Below are positions 35,659 through 49,225 of a DNA stretch of 64,000 nucleotides, piece after piece. Source of the DNA: Glossina fuscipes (lineage: Eukaryota; Arthropoda; Insecta; Diptera; Glossinidae); contig NW_023998433.1 of the NCBI RefSeq assembly GCF_014805625.2, positions 5,501,798 through 5,565,797 of the forward strand. The letters run 5' to 3'. Within the stretch, counting starts at the first letter, position 1. Every line of letters begins with the position of its first letter. The notes below the pieces were generated by a model. That model had not been told where the DNA came from. It worked only from the letters and a program-made list of their open reading frames with translations, and did not search any database. The position numbers and the translations under genes were made by a program.

Positions 35659-38159
35659 TGTACATCGTACCAATTTTCCTCAATAAATGGCTTTTTCAAG
35701 TGAAAAATGGCCAAAATTTTTACAGGCACCTAATATAATCTTTATATATGTATATTGTTCTCATCAGTTTTAGTTTGGTATGTGAGTGTTGTAATGACTA
35801 CGGCGCCATGTATTTGTTGTATCAGTTAGTTGGTTGCTTCTCGTATCGTTGTGTGGGGTATTGATTTCTTGGAATTGAACTGCGTGTTTTACATCTTTAT
35901 TTAAAACTTTTGTGACTTGCTGATAGATATCATCTGTCCGTTTTCTTTCTGTATCTGTCTGTACGTCCGTCCTTCTATACGTCTGTTTACAGGCTAGCAT
36001 TGTTTTTCGTTTTTATTGTTTACCTGCGAGATCAGTTGGCTGTTGAACAATTAATTAAAATCAATTTTATTGAATCTTTCAATGTCTTATACATACTATG
36101 AATATATTTTACTGTTGTCAATATTTATCGATCTACGCGTAGTTATTGTTTCTGTTGCTGTTAAGTAGATAGGTAGGAAACGTTGATGAATCCAACGACA
36201 AATATTTTATGTCATTTATCATGCTATTAACGTTATAATTTCAGCGTTGACACGATGCATGTGTAATGAAGCAAAACGAATAAATAAAAAAAAGAAGCAA
36301 AGCGAAGTTGTGATATAAAATTTAGGTTAAATAGTTTTTAACACAAGAGTTCTACTTATTTATATACACAAGAGTCTTTTTTATGTAATTTAATGAATAT
36401 TCATCATCGAGGGTTAATTTCATAAACAAGACTAGTCATGCCAATTATCTACACCATTGCTGCTTGGGAATTATTCATGCTTTTCTTTTCTTTTTTTCTC
36501 TTGGCCTTGGTGAGATGAGAATTCCTTTTTTAGGATTTTTACTGAATTTGTGAGATAAATTTAGATTATTTAACAGCGCAAAAAGGCGAAAATTTGTCAT
36601 TTCATTGGATTTTTAAAAATTTTTTTCCTATTAGTCGTGCATTGTCTTAAAAAGTTTCCGAACAAGGGCTAATTATAACTAAGTTAAGAAACATGAAATT
36701 TTTTATAATATGTGAGAAACGATTTACAAAACCTTACTAGAAACCTCTTGCCGCCTGAATTCGAAAACTATTTTGTACGAAAACAAAAGTACCATAACAG
36801 CTTATGCGTATCGCAAAAAAGTTTTTTTTTATATACACGGTTTAAAAGGCAGTTCGTCACGGCTCATTTCCAAAAATTTACTTTATAGCCTCTAATTTGA
36901 ATATCCTTAACATGAACAACGAAATCCGATATCGGCGTTAATAACTCTTAAAAGCATTTTTAATCGTTTGTTAGAAACAACAAACTTTGTTTCAAGTTAC
37001 TCTAATCAAGTTAAGTTCGCAAATTAGCCAAACACCAACTGATTATTATGATCTCAAAATTGTTGCATTTTTAATTCATAACTTTAAATTAAGTCTTAAA
37101 CTTTTACTTACACCGAATTGCTTTTTGTAGCAGTCTAAATTAATTTTCAATAATTTTTTTAATAAAATTGATTGTATCTTAACAAAAGAATTCTAGAAGA
37201 TATTTGATACAAAGTCTTGGTAGTACTTTTTTCTTCTTCTTCGTGTTCTTCTTAACATTTCCGAACAATAATTTCATTGAGTTCGAGCATACTAAGCCCA
37301 AACGTCGATGTCAATAGTTTGGTTGAACTGCCTTATGATTTTTGCATTATGGCAATTGTAACGTATCTATTTTTTATTATCCATCGTGATTCAGCGGTAC
37401 TTTTTCACTTGGTACGAATTAATCAGAATAAGTAATTCTTTCTTTGAATGGCGTTTTTTAAGCAAATAATTCGACAAAATTTCAAATAATTATGGTAATT
37501 ATAGCTCAGCGTTGTAACTTGTACGTAAGGATAGTTGACATGGACAAATCACAGAACTGTCCAATGTGATATGGTACTAGTTAAGCACTATTCGAGAAAT
37601 CTCTGAAAACTATTTTAATGCCTTGAACGATTATCGCCTACTAAGAAGGGTGAAATCATATAGAATTATGATTCGAAAGATATTCGATAAGCCAAATTTA
37701 CAATAACATGCAAAGTCATTGAAAACGAATTTTTTTCTAACTTGCTAAATGTAGCTTCTTTTATGTTGCGTTTTCTTTAAATATTGCAAAGGCAAGAAAC
37801 CAAAATTCCCAAATACTGTTGCAGATCAAGAATATGTTCTAACTTAGGCATTTTAGTGAAAGAAATGTAACAAAACCAACTTCAACTTTGACGCAGCACA
37901 ACGGTAGACAGTGACAGTTGAGAAAAACCGAAAAAAAAAAAATATATTCAGAAACTTCATAAACAGCTACAAAAACTAAAAATTTTCGTAACATTTTAAA
38001 TAAGGTTCATTTCATTTAGTGCAAGATCACCGTCTAAGTCGCAAGAAAGCGCTTTCCAAGCAAAATAAATAATTTAATTACACATGGAAATGTGTAAAAA
38101 AAATGTTAATATCTCACTAGAGATATGGAGATACTTTCAAAATGTATATAGTCCAATAC
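35659..38159. other. Gene-free intergenic stretch
   Basis: AT-rich sequence. A short CTGTCTGTACGTCCGTCC run lies at 35953-35971, possibly a worn family B piece. Nothing else seen. Confidence 0.55.
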
Positions 38160-39126
38160 AAACCGTCGCCGTCTAAAATGCGCATATTCTTGGGATGAAC
38201 CGGCTCGTGATCCTTTCTGCCTCGACTTGCATACTTATCTGATCAGCTGCTTGAAAACGTCGTGTTAGCCAGAAAATTTTTTCGAAATTTTTATCTACTT
38301 TAAGGGAAATTCCTTTCCTATTTACTGAAAAACTGGAGTCGGCCATATATTTTAACTGTTGTCATAGAATCCGGTTCTTTTTGGCCGCCTCCATGAGTTG
38401 CTAAGTTATTGACAATGTTATTATAACTTTCTGTTTCATATTTAACCATTTCAATAAGATCATTCTCGCTGAAAATATTAAAGGTTTCGTTACAAATAAA
38501 TTTTCTCGAGATCGCACAAAAAACGTCGTGCAAAAAGGGAATCAACTGCGTTTCCTTTGGACTTTCATGTACTTTGTTTTTGATCTGTTTAGTAAATTGT
38601 AAAATATTCCAACTGAGCTGAATATAGCCGAAATAGATCTTTTTTTAAAAGGAAGTTTTTGCTCTTTGCAAACTTGGAGGTTAGTAGATAAACTGTCTTT
38701 CATAGATTCTACCGTATAGATTTGAGAATTTACCAACAGCAAGTAGATGAACTAAGGATACGAGTCTGGATAACAGATCTGGTGTCATAAAAGATGCAAA
38801 AGAAAATCCCGAATTCGCCGTACATTGTACAATTGACTAGACGGCAGAGGATCCTCGTGTAATGTATTTCTACCGATTTATCTGGTAATATCGTATAAAA
38901 TTTCAAATATAAGCAAATAAAACAAATAAAAAAAAGAGACAAATATTAATTCACATGCAAATGTTCTTCTTATAGCAGAAAATTTTTCAAAAATATTTTC
39001 AGAATCTGCTATAAAGGATATTTTTCCTAACCGCATAATCCCTTTATTAAGAGCACGCTCCAAACATTCTTTTCCCCTCAATGTGTTAAAATTAAATTCT
39101 TTCCTAGTGCTTACTGGTCCATGCAC
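38160..39126 (-). other. Series of minus-strand open frames, possible decayed coding region
   Basis: Consecutive minus-strand frames (39126-38878, 38742-38542, 38545-38318) with a further readable piece at about 38255-38170 (FQAADQISMQVEAERI) have more ordinary amino-acid composition than the surrounding AT-driven frames. The second and third overlap by four bases in different frames, as after a single-base indel. Readable phrases include LERALNKGIMRLGKISFIAD, FEKFSAIRRTFACELIF, LLNRSKTKYMKVQRKRS and LIPFLHDVFCAISRKFICNE. I do not recognise the family. A decayed transposase or gene is possible. Confidence 0.3.
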
Positions 39127-40809
39127 ATACGTATTTATTGCATTTGTAATAAACCTTCAGGCGAAATATATCGAAAAGAAAATACGAAAAATTTAAGCAA
39201 TAACCAAATGACAGCTTTCATAGAAAACATGACGTTTTGACAAATTCTTTGCCAAATCAATTACGATTAATAATAACCAAATCGAAAGAAATAACTAAAG
39301 AATTCTAAAAAAAATAAAACAAAAAATACTTGCTAATAATACGGCATCTTGGGCATAATTGACAATTCTCGTTTTTATGACATATATTCTCCTCAAGCCC
39401 TGGAGGATTGAATTGACGTTATTGATAAAATTAAATAGTTATGGAGTAGGAAGAGTTTGCATTTTGCAATTCGACTACGTCTACGATATCACTGAAGCTT
39501 AGATCTTTTAAGTCTATAAAAATTTATATAGTGAGAATATAATTTCAGAATTAGCTTATTCATTTATGAAAATCTGTAAAAACCTCCAGGCCTTCCAAAT
39601 CCAAACAAATTTACTTGAAATGTTTTAAATATTGTTATCGAATGTCATGCTAAATTTTATTAGGGTCACAACATACTTGTCTTTACCACTTGAATAAAAG
39701 ACATTTGAAAGATCTCTAAATCTACTCGAAGGACGATGAAAAACCGACCTATAAGGGCTACCTATTCTCGATTATCTATTGCAATACAGTCGAGGTTTTT
39801 TCATTGTTATCCGTGCAGCTTTCAATTTAAAGCTAATGTGGCTTCGAATATTTTTCCATTCTCTTAAATCTAATGCCAAAAGGTAAACCAGACACTATTG
39901 TACTTTCTCTCTATACTCAAGAAATTTCGTTTCTATAATTATCGATGGACTGCTGTGGACAAAATGCAATGAGACTGCATTTTTTTAAATATCCGCGCTT
40001 AGATATCGATGTGTATCTTCTTTTGATAGTTTGATATGAACGTTGTGAATAGCCGACATAAATTTAAAAACGGTTGCCCTGTTAGGTTAGTAATATCAGC
40101 GCTTTTTTTTTTGTTAAACCATGTTTTAGAACTAAAGAGAACGATTAGAAAATTATAATCATTCTTCCCAAAAGCTTTTTAAACTTTTGGAATTTAATTT
40201 ATTTGCTATGTTTGCCTTCGCTTTAAAAATTTTCTTTAAGATTGGTAACCGTAAGTGGGAAGTTTTTGGATATGTTTATTTCGATTTCTGGGGGGTGTGC
40301 GGTTTTTGAGAAAAAATTTTTTTACTTTGTATAAAATTCAGCAATTTTTGCTGATGAATTATTTTCAAATTCAAGTGTAATAAAGGTCTAATATTTGGGA
40401 ATGGTGTTCGCGAAATAGTGTGTTTATTATGTACAACCTTTAAAACTTTAATTTTAAATTAAAAAAAAAAAATAGTTTAAATATTTTCTTTTTTTAATTT
40501 TTGAGTGAAACATCAGAAATGTACTAAAAATTTAAATTTTTTCTCAAAAACATTGTTATGTTAAGTTTCCATACATTTGTCCAAGAAAAGTGCATAGTGC
40601 AGTATAATATTTTCCTATCAATGGCAAATGCGAAGCTTCACTGTGCTTTTTTTGAAATATGTCTGCTTAATTTGGAACAGGCCTTGTAATGAACGCATTT
40701 ATTGAATGCTTATCTGAAACGCAAATGCGAAAGCGAGGTTTCCATGATGATGTGCATTGCTCTTTTATATTCCACCAACGAAGGCTAAATGGTACGTTCA
40801 TTTTCTCGA
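39127..40809. other. Gene-free intergenic stretch
   Basis: AT-rich DNA with A/T homopolymers (40460-40500). Nothing recognisable. Confidence 0.55.
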
Positions 40810-41060
40810 AGCCCGAAGGTAGTTTGGGAGACTCGATGAATTATTTATATTCCTACTCGGCATTAAATTCTGAATCGATTTTAGCATGCCGGTCTGTCGT
40901 TCTGTCTATCTGCGCAGTGTGTGCGGTAAACATTCTGTTGATCGTAAACATTAAAACATCTACGGTAAATTTCGAAAAATTATTATGGCAGTCAATTTTG
41001 TATCGCAAATAGGCGAAATAGGTGCTCGCAACGTAACCAAAACTAACAACACTCATATTT
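40810..41060 (-). repeat. Dispersed repeat family B, minus orientation
   Basis: Reading the minus strand, GTTTACCGCACACACTGCGC, a GATAGACAGAACGACAGACCGG run, CATGCTAAAATCGATTCAGAATTTA and a GGAATATAAATAATTC block follow the family B order. The open frames on both strands here derive from the repeat. Confidence 0.55.
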
Positions 41061-44000
41061 TCGAAAGCACAAATATTGGGTCTTTTGCTCACTGTTCATA
41101 TCGTAAATAGATAAAAAAGGTGATACAAGTTTTCGCATCTATTCTATGGGTGATTCGACAGTATTTGCAAAAAAATGAAAAATTCGACGACATCTACTCG
41201 AGTGTACAGAGTGTTGAAATTTAATTATTTTTGTTTCTTCGTTTTTTTTTTTTAATTTTAAATGGTGGATATAAACGATTCGGTCACAGCCGAATATGAT
41301 TGTATGACTTGCTATTGTGATCAATTCTGCGTTACTATATGAAAACTTACGAAGTAATTCTTAATTTGAAAAACGTAAAAGTAGTTTTTCTCATCAATCG
41401 CATCGCAAAGGGTAAAATAAAATCTTATACACACTATCCACATATATGAGCATATGTAAACATGTGCCTGAATTGCTTGAATACTTTCAATCGCCTAGAT
41501 TCATTTTACTGCGTATTAGAGAGGTTTGTGTCCAATAAGGACTCAACAACAATTTTTTTTTTAAATTTTTTAAGTTTCTAGACTAAAAACAATTTTCAAC
41601 AGAATGGTCGAGAACTTCACTTCTCTTCAATATCGTACGTTAATCCCCGTGTAAGCCTTAGTTATGCAGGGCCTATATGTTCTTTTTATTTAGCCAGTGA
41701 CGCAGGGGACTTCGCCAACTCGTATAGGCACCATACTCTACTTTTTTTTTCCCGAAATTAATCGTATAGTCGCCTTTCCGAGTTTTCATGTTCAAGTTAG
41801 ACTATATACCGTTTCGTTTTTTCCTCCTAAATCTGTCATTCATTTCCTGACCAGCACACGATCCAAATTGAATCATTCTGTTATTTGGTTGACAAAAATC
41901 TTGGTTGAGTTCAAATTATTGTACGCTTTAATAGACTCTTCAGTTAATTTGTCTTCGTATATGTGCTGCTGGTAGTAGTATTTGATTAAAATGTAGAATT
42001 AGGTTTACTGATGTTAAGGTACTTAGTTATTGTGGACATGTTTGCGAATGGGCCTCGTCCGTTTTTAAACTTGGCCTTGTTAATTAATGGAATATTGTAT
42101 ATGAGAAACCTTCAGTTTATGAATGCATTTTGTCATATTCGAAAGTAGATCTAGGATCTCCTAGTGAGATCCAGTTCGCGGGTTGATACCAGTGCAGTAG
42201 AGCAAATATAGCCTACAGCTAAGTAGATACACAGTCTGTAGGCTGTGGCCATTTCAAATTGATTTCTCCATTTATTTCCGACTATCATCCTATGACACCT
42301 ATAAGGAGTCATCATCTGAGTGGTTGGTCGTATTTAAAAAACGGAAAAAGAAAAGAGTAAGAAGATGAGGATGTTACAGTTTCTCGAATAAACATTTTTC
42401 GATTTTATAAAATTAATATATTCTGATCGGGAAAAATAAATCCATAAATACATTTTTTGTACATAGTTTTTATTTATGGATAAGTTGCACAAAGATAAAA
42501 ATAAATTAATTTGTTCACAGCTTCGTCTCTCTACATCGTATATTTCAATCAGAATATCTGCGTATATGCAGATATACAGAGATAAACATTTCTTTATTTA
42601 AGGTAAAAATTAAACCGCAACACGTGACTGATAAGGACAAGTTCTCGTTTTATGTAATATATTAAAAATATTATTTATTAAAGAATAAAAAAGGAAAAGG
42701 AAAATTAAATAAAATGACTGATGATAATAATTATGTTGTGATGATGACAAAACAAAAACACGCGCCTTGTTCAGTAAGCATAACACGTGGTCTTATCTAA
42801 TAAGGACACTGAAATCTAAAAACAAAGTAACACATTATGACTGAGTGCTTGCTTGCGACAACGACACACGTTCATATTCAAACATTTGATTATTGCTAAT
42901 CTGTCATTTAAAAGTCACACGCGTGAGAATTGTAAACAAGAAATGTTTTCGAAATGAAATCAAAACAAAAGTCTGTAGATATCGAACAAACAACCCTCTC
43001 TCTCTCTCTCTCTCTCTCTTTCTTTCTATTTCTCATTTCCCTTCGTCATGTACCAAAATTGCAAGTGTGGTCATTCCCCCTGGTTTGTATTCATAAAACA
43101 AGTTAAACACTTGCTTTGCAATCTTCAAAAGATTATTTCAATTTTATGTTTGAATGACATTGCACATTACCGCCATTGCCGTCTTTGTTGCTGCCGCTAC
43201 TACCGCTACTTTGCCACCGAAATGGAGAAGGCAACTAAGAGCCTGGATTAACAATTACGAACGTTAAGACATTACGCTCGAGATGCCTTTGTTGATTTAG
43301 TATTGTCTGCTAGTTATTGCCCTAATAGTCAAGAGGACCTTTGGGATTGCTTAGTCCAAGGGATTTCGGTGATGTTTTAAGCCTGAACACGTGTCTTAGT
43401 TTTGTTCAATATTTGCTACTGGCAATGTAAAGTATATGGTGTTAATTTATTCATAAGAATTTCTCAACTTTTCAATGGCTGGGGAGTTGAAATAAAGTCG
43501 TAGCTGTATTTTTTAGACGAAGGAATGAAAGAAAAATAGCACATTAGCAAGTTTTCCTACGAAAAGTTTGAAATACTCTCCGAGGTCAATTTCACAGAAT
43601 TAGTTTTGATAGAAAAAAGCGGACAAAAATTTCTAAATATTTTATAAATTTCTTTTTTTTTTTGCGATGTTCATTAAAAGATTCTAAGCTTCGAAAAACA
43701 TTTTTTGCTTTACACACTCTTAAAAAACTTTCAAAGTTTGATTTTTGTTTTCATTCATATATAACTGAACTTTTTGCTTACTGACACCCGTCAGTAGTAA
43801 AAAAGGGTAGCATAAAGGATAACAAGAGAGTCGAAGAATAAGAACAAAATATGAGTTCAGAGTGTAAACGCATAAAATATTTTTTTGCTTATGATGATTA
43901 AGCATTGCAAGCAATACATTGACATAGAAAACAGTCCTTTTGCGTCCATAACAAATATTTATCACCGGAACCAACGACCTTCTGCATATACCTGTTTTTA

Positions 44001-44639
44001 CCAAGAGGGATAATTATGTTTCCTTTTTGCGTGAAATCGCTGCAGTCGAAAAATAGCAAGCTGTAATATGGCACAAACATATCTTGATTGTATAAAGTCT
44101 CACGGTTAAAAACTCGTTATAATCTGTCAACATGTACATCAGCAATATGTTAAAAACTGAGAAAACACGAAAAATGCCTACAATTCAATCCCTGTGCCCC
44201 ACGTCCAACTGGTTCACCAAAATGTCCAATATTGCCGATATAAAATTTCTTTTCAATTTATTTCCAACTTATTTTGTATTTACTTTAACACGCACTAGCA
44301 CGTTCCTCATCAGATTACAAATCATAAATGCGTGTGAGAGGCTCCGTAGAACATATACATATGCACATTTTAATTGTTAGCTTAATTACTTTTTCAAATA
44401 TTAACTTAAATATTAATTAATTAATTAACTGCGCCAACACCGCATGAAATGTTTAAAGATTAACCTAATCTCGCGAGAAATCGTAAATTTGTGAATAAAC
44501 ATTTGCGAGTTAGAAGATTTCAATAGTAGCAAATATCAGTCGATGAGATTTCCAGCGGGATTAATTATAAATGAAAAAAAAAGTGTTGGTCCTGTGGGAT
44601 CATTATTGTATTTATATATATAGTTTATGGGTAATAAGT
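41061..44639. other. Gene-free intergenic stretch
   Basis: No gene recognised. Contains a (CT)n microsatellite at 42994-43018 and a weak tRNA B-box-like phrase near 42175 (see rejected items). Open frames at 41697-41975 and 43720-44080 match no family I know. Confidence 0.5.
42994..43018. repeat. (CT)n microsatellite
   Basis: About twelve uninterrupted CT units followed by a TTTCTTTCT tail. Confidence 0.95.
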
Positions 44640-44649
44640 TAAACACCTC

Positions 44650-44780
44650 CTTATTTTAATCGATTCGATCCATTTTCAATATCAAAGTGCGCGCAAGGGC
44701 TTTTGCCAAAATGGGAACAAACATTCACATTTTTGTGACGAAAAGAATGTTTGCCATATAAATTTGGACGTGATTACGTT
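44650..44780 (+). repeat. Dispersed repeat family B, fragment
   Basis: TAATCGATTCGATCCATTTTCAATATC, GTGCGCGCAAG, then CCAAAATGG and GACGAAAAGAATGTTTGCC parallel CCGACTCGATCCATTTTCAGTACC...CACGAGAATGTTTACAG at 13935-14040. Confidence 0.55.
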
Positions 44781-45735
44781 GATTCACAATTTGGAACACA
44801 TCAAAAATGTACACATAAACTTTATAGAAATTTTCTTCTCTGTTTCATAGACGTTCTGACATTTCCTTGGTGATGAGCGTCAAACCTCTAGTATCTTTCT
44901 TGATGCATTTGCTATTAATTGAATATATTATAGAATAGGAACAGTCAAAATCTTGCTAAGATAATTATATGAATTTTTTAGATTTAATGCTGCAGGACTG
45001 AGTGATTAGCAAGAACCAATTTACAAAGGAACTCTAGGCTCTAAACTCCATAAAAATATAGGTATCAATATGCCGAGAGAAGAGAGTAAAGAGCAAATTG
45101 AACCAGAGAACAATGAAAAGAGAATAATTTAATTATTCCTCTCAGATGATTGAAGACTTTTAAAGCCATTTTTAAATGAAGCAAAATCATATCGGTGCGG
45201 CGCAAAGCCTAAACATAACACTTCGATATGAAGGAACCACTGTCTTTTCGAGAAATATAAAATACTACTTACGCCAATTCTTGAAATTGATTCGAAATCA
45301 AGGCATGCAAAGAATAGGCCGGCTTTAGGTACATGGTCCCGCATTATGAGCAACATTACAGAAACGTCGCAACTCACAAGGAAATCGCAAGTAAACTTCA
45401 AGTTAGTTTTGTGAAGTTTTTTAACGTTTTGGTATTTTGAGATCTGCTCACTAGTTTCGTTATTATAACATAACCATGCAATTTGCAATGTCGTTATGTG
45501 ACTGCGAAAAATAACCAAAGGTATATGTATATAAAAACTTTTTAAAAGTACTAATCAAGATTAATGAATTTTACTAGATTACAAGAAGGACAAAAGAAGA
45601 CGACTTTAAGTAATTTTCTAGATTTCCTAGGACTTTTCTATGGAATGTCGTAAAGCATATAAACCCTCATGAAAAGTTGAAAACTTCTTCGCTTCTTCGT
45701 ATTCGGGTAAAAACAATATATTTTTCGTAAGAAGA
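44781..45735. other. Stretch without a recognised gene
   Basis: Includes a 129-residue minus-strand open frame (45129-45518). Its composition is ordinary (FTCDFLVSCDVSVMLLIMRD and similar) but no motif or homologue is recognised, and it has no signal peptide or domain repeats. Treated as chance or decayed transposon. Confidence 0.4.
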
Positions 45736-45900
45736 TTTTTATGCCTACCATCAACCTTTGATGTACTCAAAATGTTTGCAACGCCCAGAAGTAAGCTTCA
45801 GATTCCTAAGAAAGTATTTATATTCTTGACCGATGTCTATGATCAACATTCTCCTGATTGCAAAAATGAACTTACCGATTTTAAGTTTGCTGACGGATCC
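45736..45900 (-). repeat. Dispersed repeat family B, minus orientation
   Basis: ATGCCTACCATCAACCTTTGATG, GTTTGCAACGCCCAGAAGTAAGCTTC and AAAGTATTTATATTCTTGACCG are the complements of the family B 3' end (GGTGGGTAT, CTTCTGGGCGTTGCAAAC, GATCAAGAATATA-ATACTT). Confidence 0.6.
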
Positions 45901-46204
45901 TAAGAAGTACATATGCAATAACTATTTAATTTTAGTCAGTGCATCACTACAATTTCAAGCGCTATAAAATAAGTTCGTAGTTTAATTTCATTCATACTGT
46001 GTAACGAAATTTGTTTCTTCTTGGCAAATTTATTTGTGATGATCATTACTTAAGACCAAATTGATGTTAGAGAGTTTGATTGTGACTATTGCTTCCGGAA
46101 TAATAACTTTTATACAAAGCCACAAAAACTATGCCGGAAATCTTATGGCTATGAGCCTGTCATAGCGTCAGAATATGACTAATAATCTACTACATTAATT
46201 ATTA

Positions 46205-46340
46205 CTAGCCAGGGCATATTATATTTGCATGGATTTATGTAACACCCAGAAGGCTTTAAATTAGAACCACTTTTTTATACCAATCGATTCAGAATTACTT
46301 CCTCGTTTGTTTTTATTTATTTGTCTAATCTATAGGTCGC
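46205..46340 (-). repeat. Dispersed repeat family B, minus orientation, short
   Basis: TTATGTAACACCCAGAAGGC and CCAATCGATTCAGAATTAC are complements of the CTTCTGGGTGTTACAT and GAATCGATTGG blocks of the family. Confidence 0.5.
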
Positions 46341-47046
46341 AAATTTTTTTTGGGGATATTTTCACTATCCCATTACTGCCATATTGCCACGTCAAATGAA
46401 TGTGAAAGAATTATCAGTAAGGAAGCAAAACGCTTCCTTACAATTAAAATTACGAGAAAAAGAGAATATTCACTTTATTGTCACATCTTGTGTGCTCTTA
46501 TCGGTACACGTCTTAATTAATATTGAAAATATCATTTCATTACATAATATAACGATAAAAAAAAATTGTTTTTAGAATTCTATTACTTTAAAATAAAAAA
46601 GGAAGCTTAGCGTATGAATGCATTTTAATGAGTATTTAAAACGATAGACGTGACAGCAAATATGTTAAGTAATAGCAAACAGACATTGTACGAATAATAA
46701 AATATTCGAACTGTTTTCTATTGCATTTTTCTGTGAAAATGCGATTTCATACAATTTTAATTAAAGACATGAAATTTCTTATTCTAAAGTTTTTTAAACG
46801 TTAATTCAGTATTATTAAGTTTTTCGTGTTTTGCGCACACACGTGCACACAATAGCACACACGCCCGCACATATATGGCTGAAATGAGAAAAACATTGAA
46901 TTGCCATCAAAGAGAGCAAATTGAACATTTGTCAACCAAACCCGCAACCATGCAAAACAACTAACATCGATAACAGTGTATGTACTAAGATGAAAAATAA
47001 AATATTTTTCAATTATGTACCAAATGCAATTTATAAAGGGGGTCAC
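46341..47046. other. Gene-free intergenic stretch
   Basis: AT-rich DNA with a short GCACACACGTGCACACAATAGC tract (46835-46870). Nothing else seen. Confidence 0.55.
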
Positions 47047-47184
47047 GAATGAATAAAAAGCATAAATTAGAGAAAGAGAGTAAGAGATAGAGAGGGAGAA
47101 AAAGTGAAAGAAATTGGGTAGGTTAGACACACGGCACGGGTGAGAAGGAGAGAAAGAGAAAGGTAGAGAGATAGATAGATAGAT

Positions 47185-47227
<43 letters not shown>
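47047..47227. repeat. Purine-rich (GA)n/(GATA)n satellite tract
   Basis: Degenerate GAGAAAGAGAG DNA from 47068, four GATA units at 47170-47186 and an almost pure (GA)n run at 47187-47226. The long Ser/Leu-rich and Tyr/Ser-rich frames read on the minus strand through this tract are artefacts. Confidence 0.9.
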
Positions 47228-47229
<2 letters not shown>

Positions 47230-48925
47230 CGGAAGAAAAATAATATGTAAGAATTGTGCGCGTGTTTGAGTGCGAAAACTTGTGAAATTCTTTGGTAATG
47301 TATACCGTAGTTTTCGTTTTCATTTTCCAGTTTTTGCAACACTTGAGTAGTGTAGATGACGACATGCTTATGTTATTGTCGTTGCTGTCGCTTGTCGACA
47401 AAATTGTGTATGTATATGAAGAGTGTAAAAAGAGTTTTTTGTGGTCGTCGTATCGTTTGTCGCGGAAACGGAAGCGCAAAACTTCTCTATGTATGTAAGT
47501 GATGGTATATATACATATGTATGGTATCTGCAAGCGATGACAGCGGACGTTTGTTCGGGTTGAGGTAAGAATATACGGAGTTGTGTGTACAACAATTTCA
47601 TTTCACTGACAAATATTCATTTGAAATTCCACCGAAAATATTTTTCTATAACGAATTACTTTGTATATCATCGAAAAATAATAGCGTAGTGTGTTGATAT
47701 CGTTGGTGATGATGATGAAAAATAACACTTGCTGTGTTATGGTTATATGCACAAGTAATACATTTATAAACACATTTATACAGACATATATAAATGTATA
47801 TATAAAATATAATGTAATATAGTGTAACGTAGTTTAGTATAGTCAGAGCAGTCGAAAAATGCTTTTAATAACCTTGTTGCAAATGTTGCTGTCAGTAAAA
47901 CTGTCGTTTTACGCTGTTGTTCTCAATATCTAACCACTCGGAAGGTTTCTCAACAACTTATATACCACGAAACACTTGGTGGCGTCTTTACTATAAATGT
48001 GAAATGATTTCATTTCGTTTCTTTCAGCTTTAGTTAAAATTCATAGCGATGTTATTCTAACCCTTTTAACTTGTGTTGAGCAGTATAAGGCACAGACAAG
48101 TTTGAGTAACTTTCTTGTGTAACGCATGTTGTGTTCAAAATTTTTAAAGGCAAACGAAAAGCACGAAGCACAACGAAATCATTGACAACTACATACATTT
48201 GTCATTAATTAAATGGCGGTATTGTACCACAATCCAAATCGTTATTTTATGATACATAACGTAAAAACGCTACAATATGTTTTACATGGTTTGCTTCGTG
48301 TAGCTGCGGCAGAAGATCTAGTTACTACATAGTTATTATGGCTGTCGAATCAAAATGAATTATTTAAAGTTCTCATAAACCCTCGCACATATTCTTTTAT
48401 TAAAATATATGTGTAAAATATTTCTACTTTTTTATATTTAATTTTTTTCTCTTTTATTTTGTTTTTTATTTTCTTCTTTTTTTTTTAATTTTCTTGTCTG
48501 TTTTGTTTTTAGAATATTTTCATGCGTCCTGTTTGCATTTTGTACGTTTTTTTATTTTAAGCTTAATATATACTCAAAACTTCATTTTAAATGTTTTTTA
48601 CACATCTATTCTCTTTTCATAACTATGCATTTTCCCAGGAAAAAAAATTAAAATAAAAATTCTTATCTTGCTTATAAAAATATGCAAAAGTTTCGAAAAT
48701 ATTATTCCAACGCATATATGTATATAACATAAACCAAAATATTATTAAAATTCTAATATTAGTTTTAAGGAAAAGTTCATTAATTAAATCTGAGATATTT
48801 ACATATTTTCATTACAGCGATTCGAGGTTGCGGAAAACATTAACGTTGGTCAATATTATGTGTTGCTTTCCCATTACAAATGTTTATAATAAAAGACTTC
48901 CAAATTTAATTGTTTTACAAATAAT
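47228..48925. other. Gene-free intergenic stretch
   Basis: AT-rich DNA with TATA-rich runs around 47780-47830 and T-rich DNA at 48425-48500. No gene seen. Confidence 0.55.
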
Positions 48926-48929
48926 TGTA

Positions 48930-49225
48930 CGTTTTTTATACCCACCACTGTACGATGGGGGCATACTCATTTTGCTTTTCTCCACACCACAAATAAAGCT
49001 TCAGAGACACTACAAAGTATTCCTGATCAGCGTGATATTCTGAGTTGATTTAGCCATGTGTGTCCGTACGTGTGTTTGTGTGATTTGTTTCGTTTGTATT
49101 CTCCTGGTTGAAGAAATTAAGATATCGAGTTCATATTTAGTAGGAACTTTCTAGGTTTCTGCACGCAGGCTGGTACTGAAAATTGAAATGGACCAAGTCG
49201 GTCAGAGCAGAAGCGCACAATAAAG
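48930..49225 (-). repeat. Dispersed repeat family B, minus orientation, well preserved 3' module
   Basis: Reading the minus strand from 49225: CTTGGTCCATTTCAATTTTC, GTACCAGCCTGCGTGCAGAAACC, CGTACGGACACACATGGCTAAATC, AACTCAGAATATCACGCTGATCAGGAATACTTTG, and finally ACAGTGGTGGGTATAAAAAA ending at about 48932. The block order matches 13935-14220. Confidence 0.7.

Noticed and set aside
42170..42200. GCGGGTTGATACC as a tRNA B box
   Set aside because: The TTCGA core is absent and no A box or stem can be placed upstream.
45129..45518. 129-residue minus-strand open frame as a gene
   Set aside because: No recognisable domain, signal peptide or splice context, and neighbouring sequence is AT-rich filler; length alone is not enough.
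47067..47533. Ser/Leu-rich frames of 91 and 136 residues on the minus strand
   Set aside because: They are translations of the (GA)n/(GATA)n tract and its flanks.
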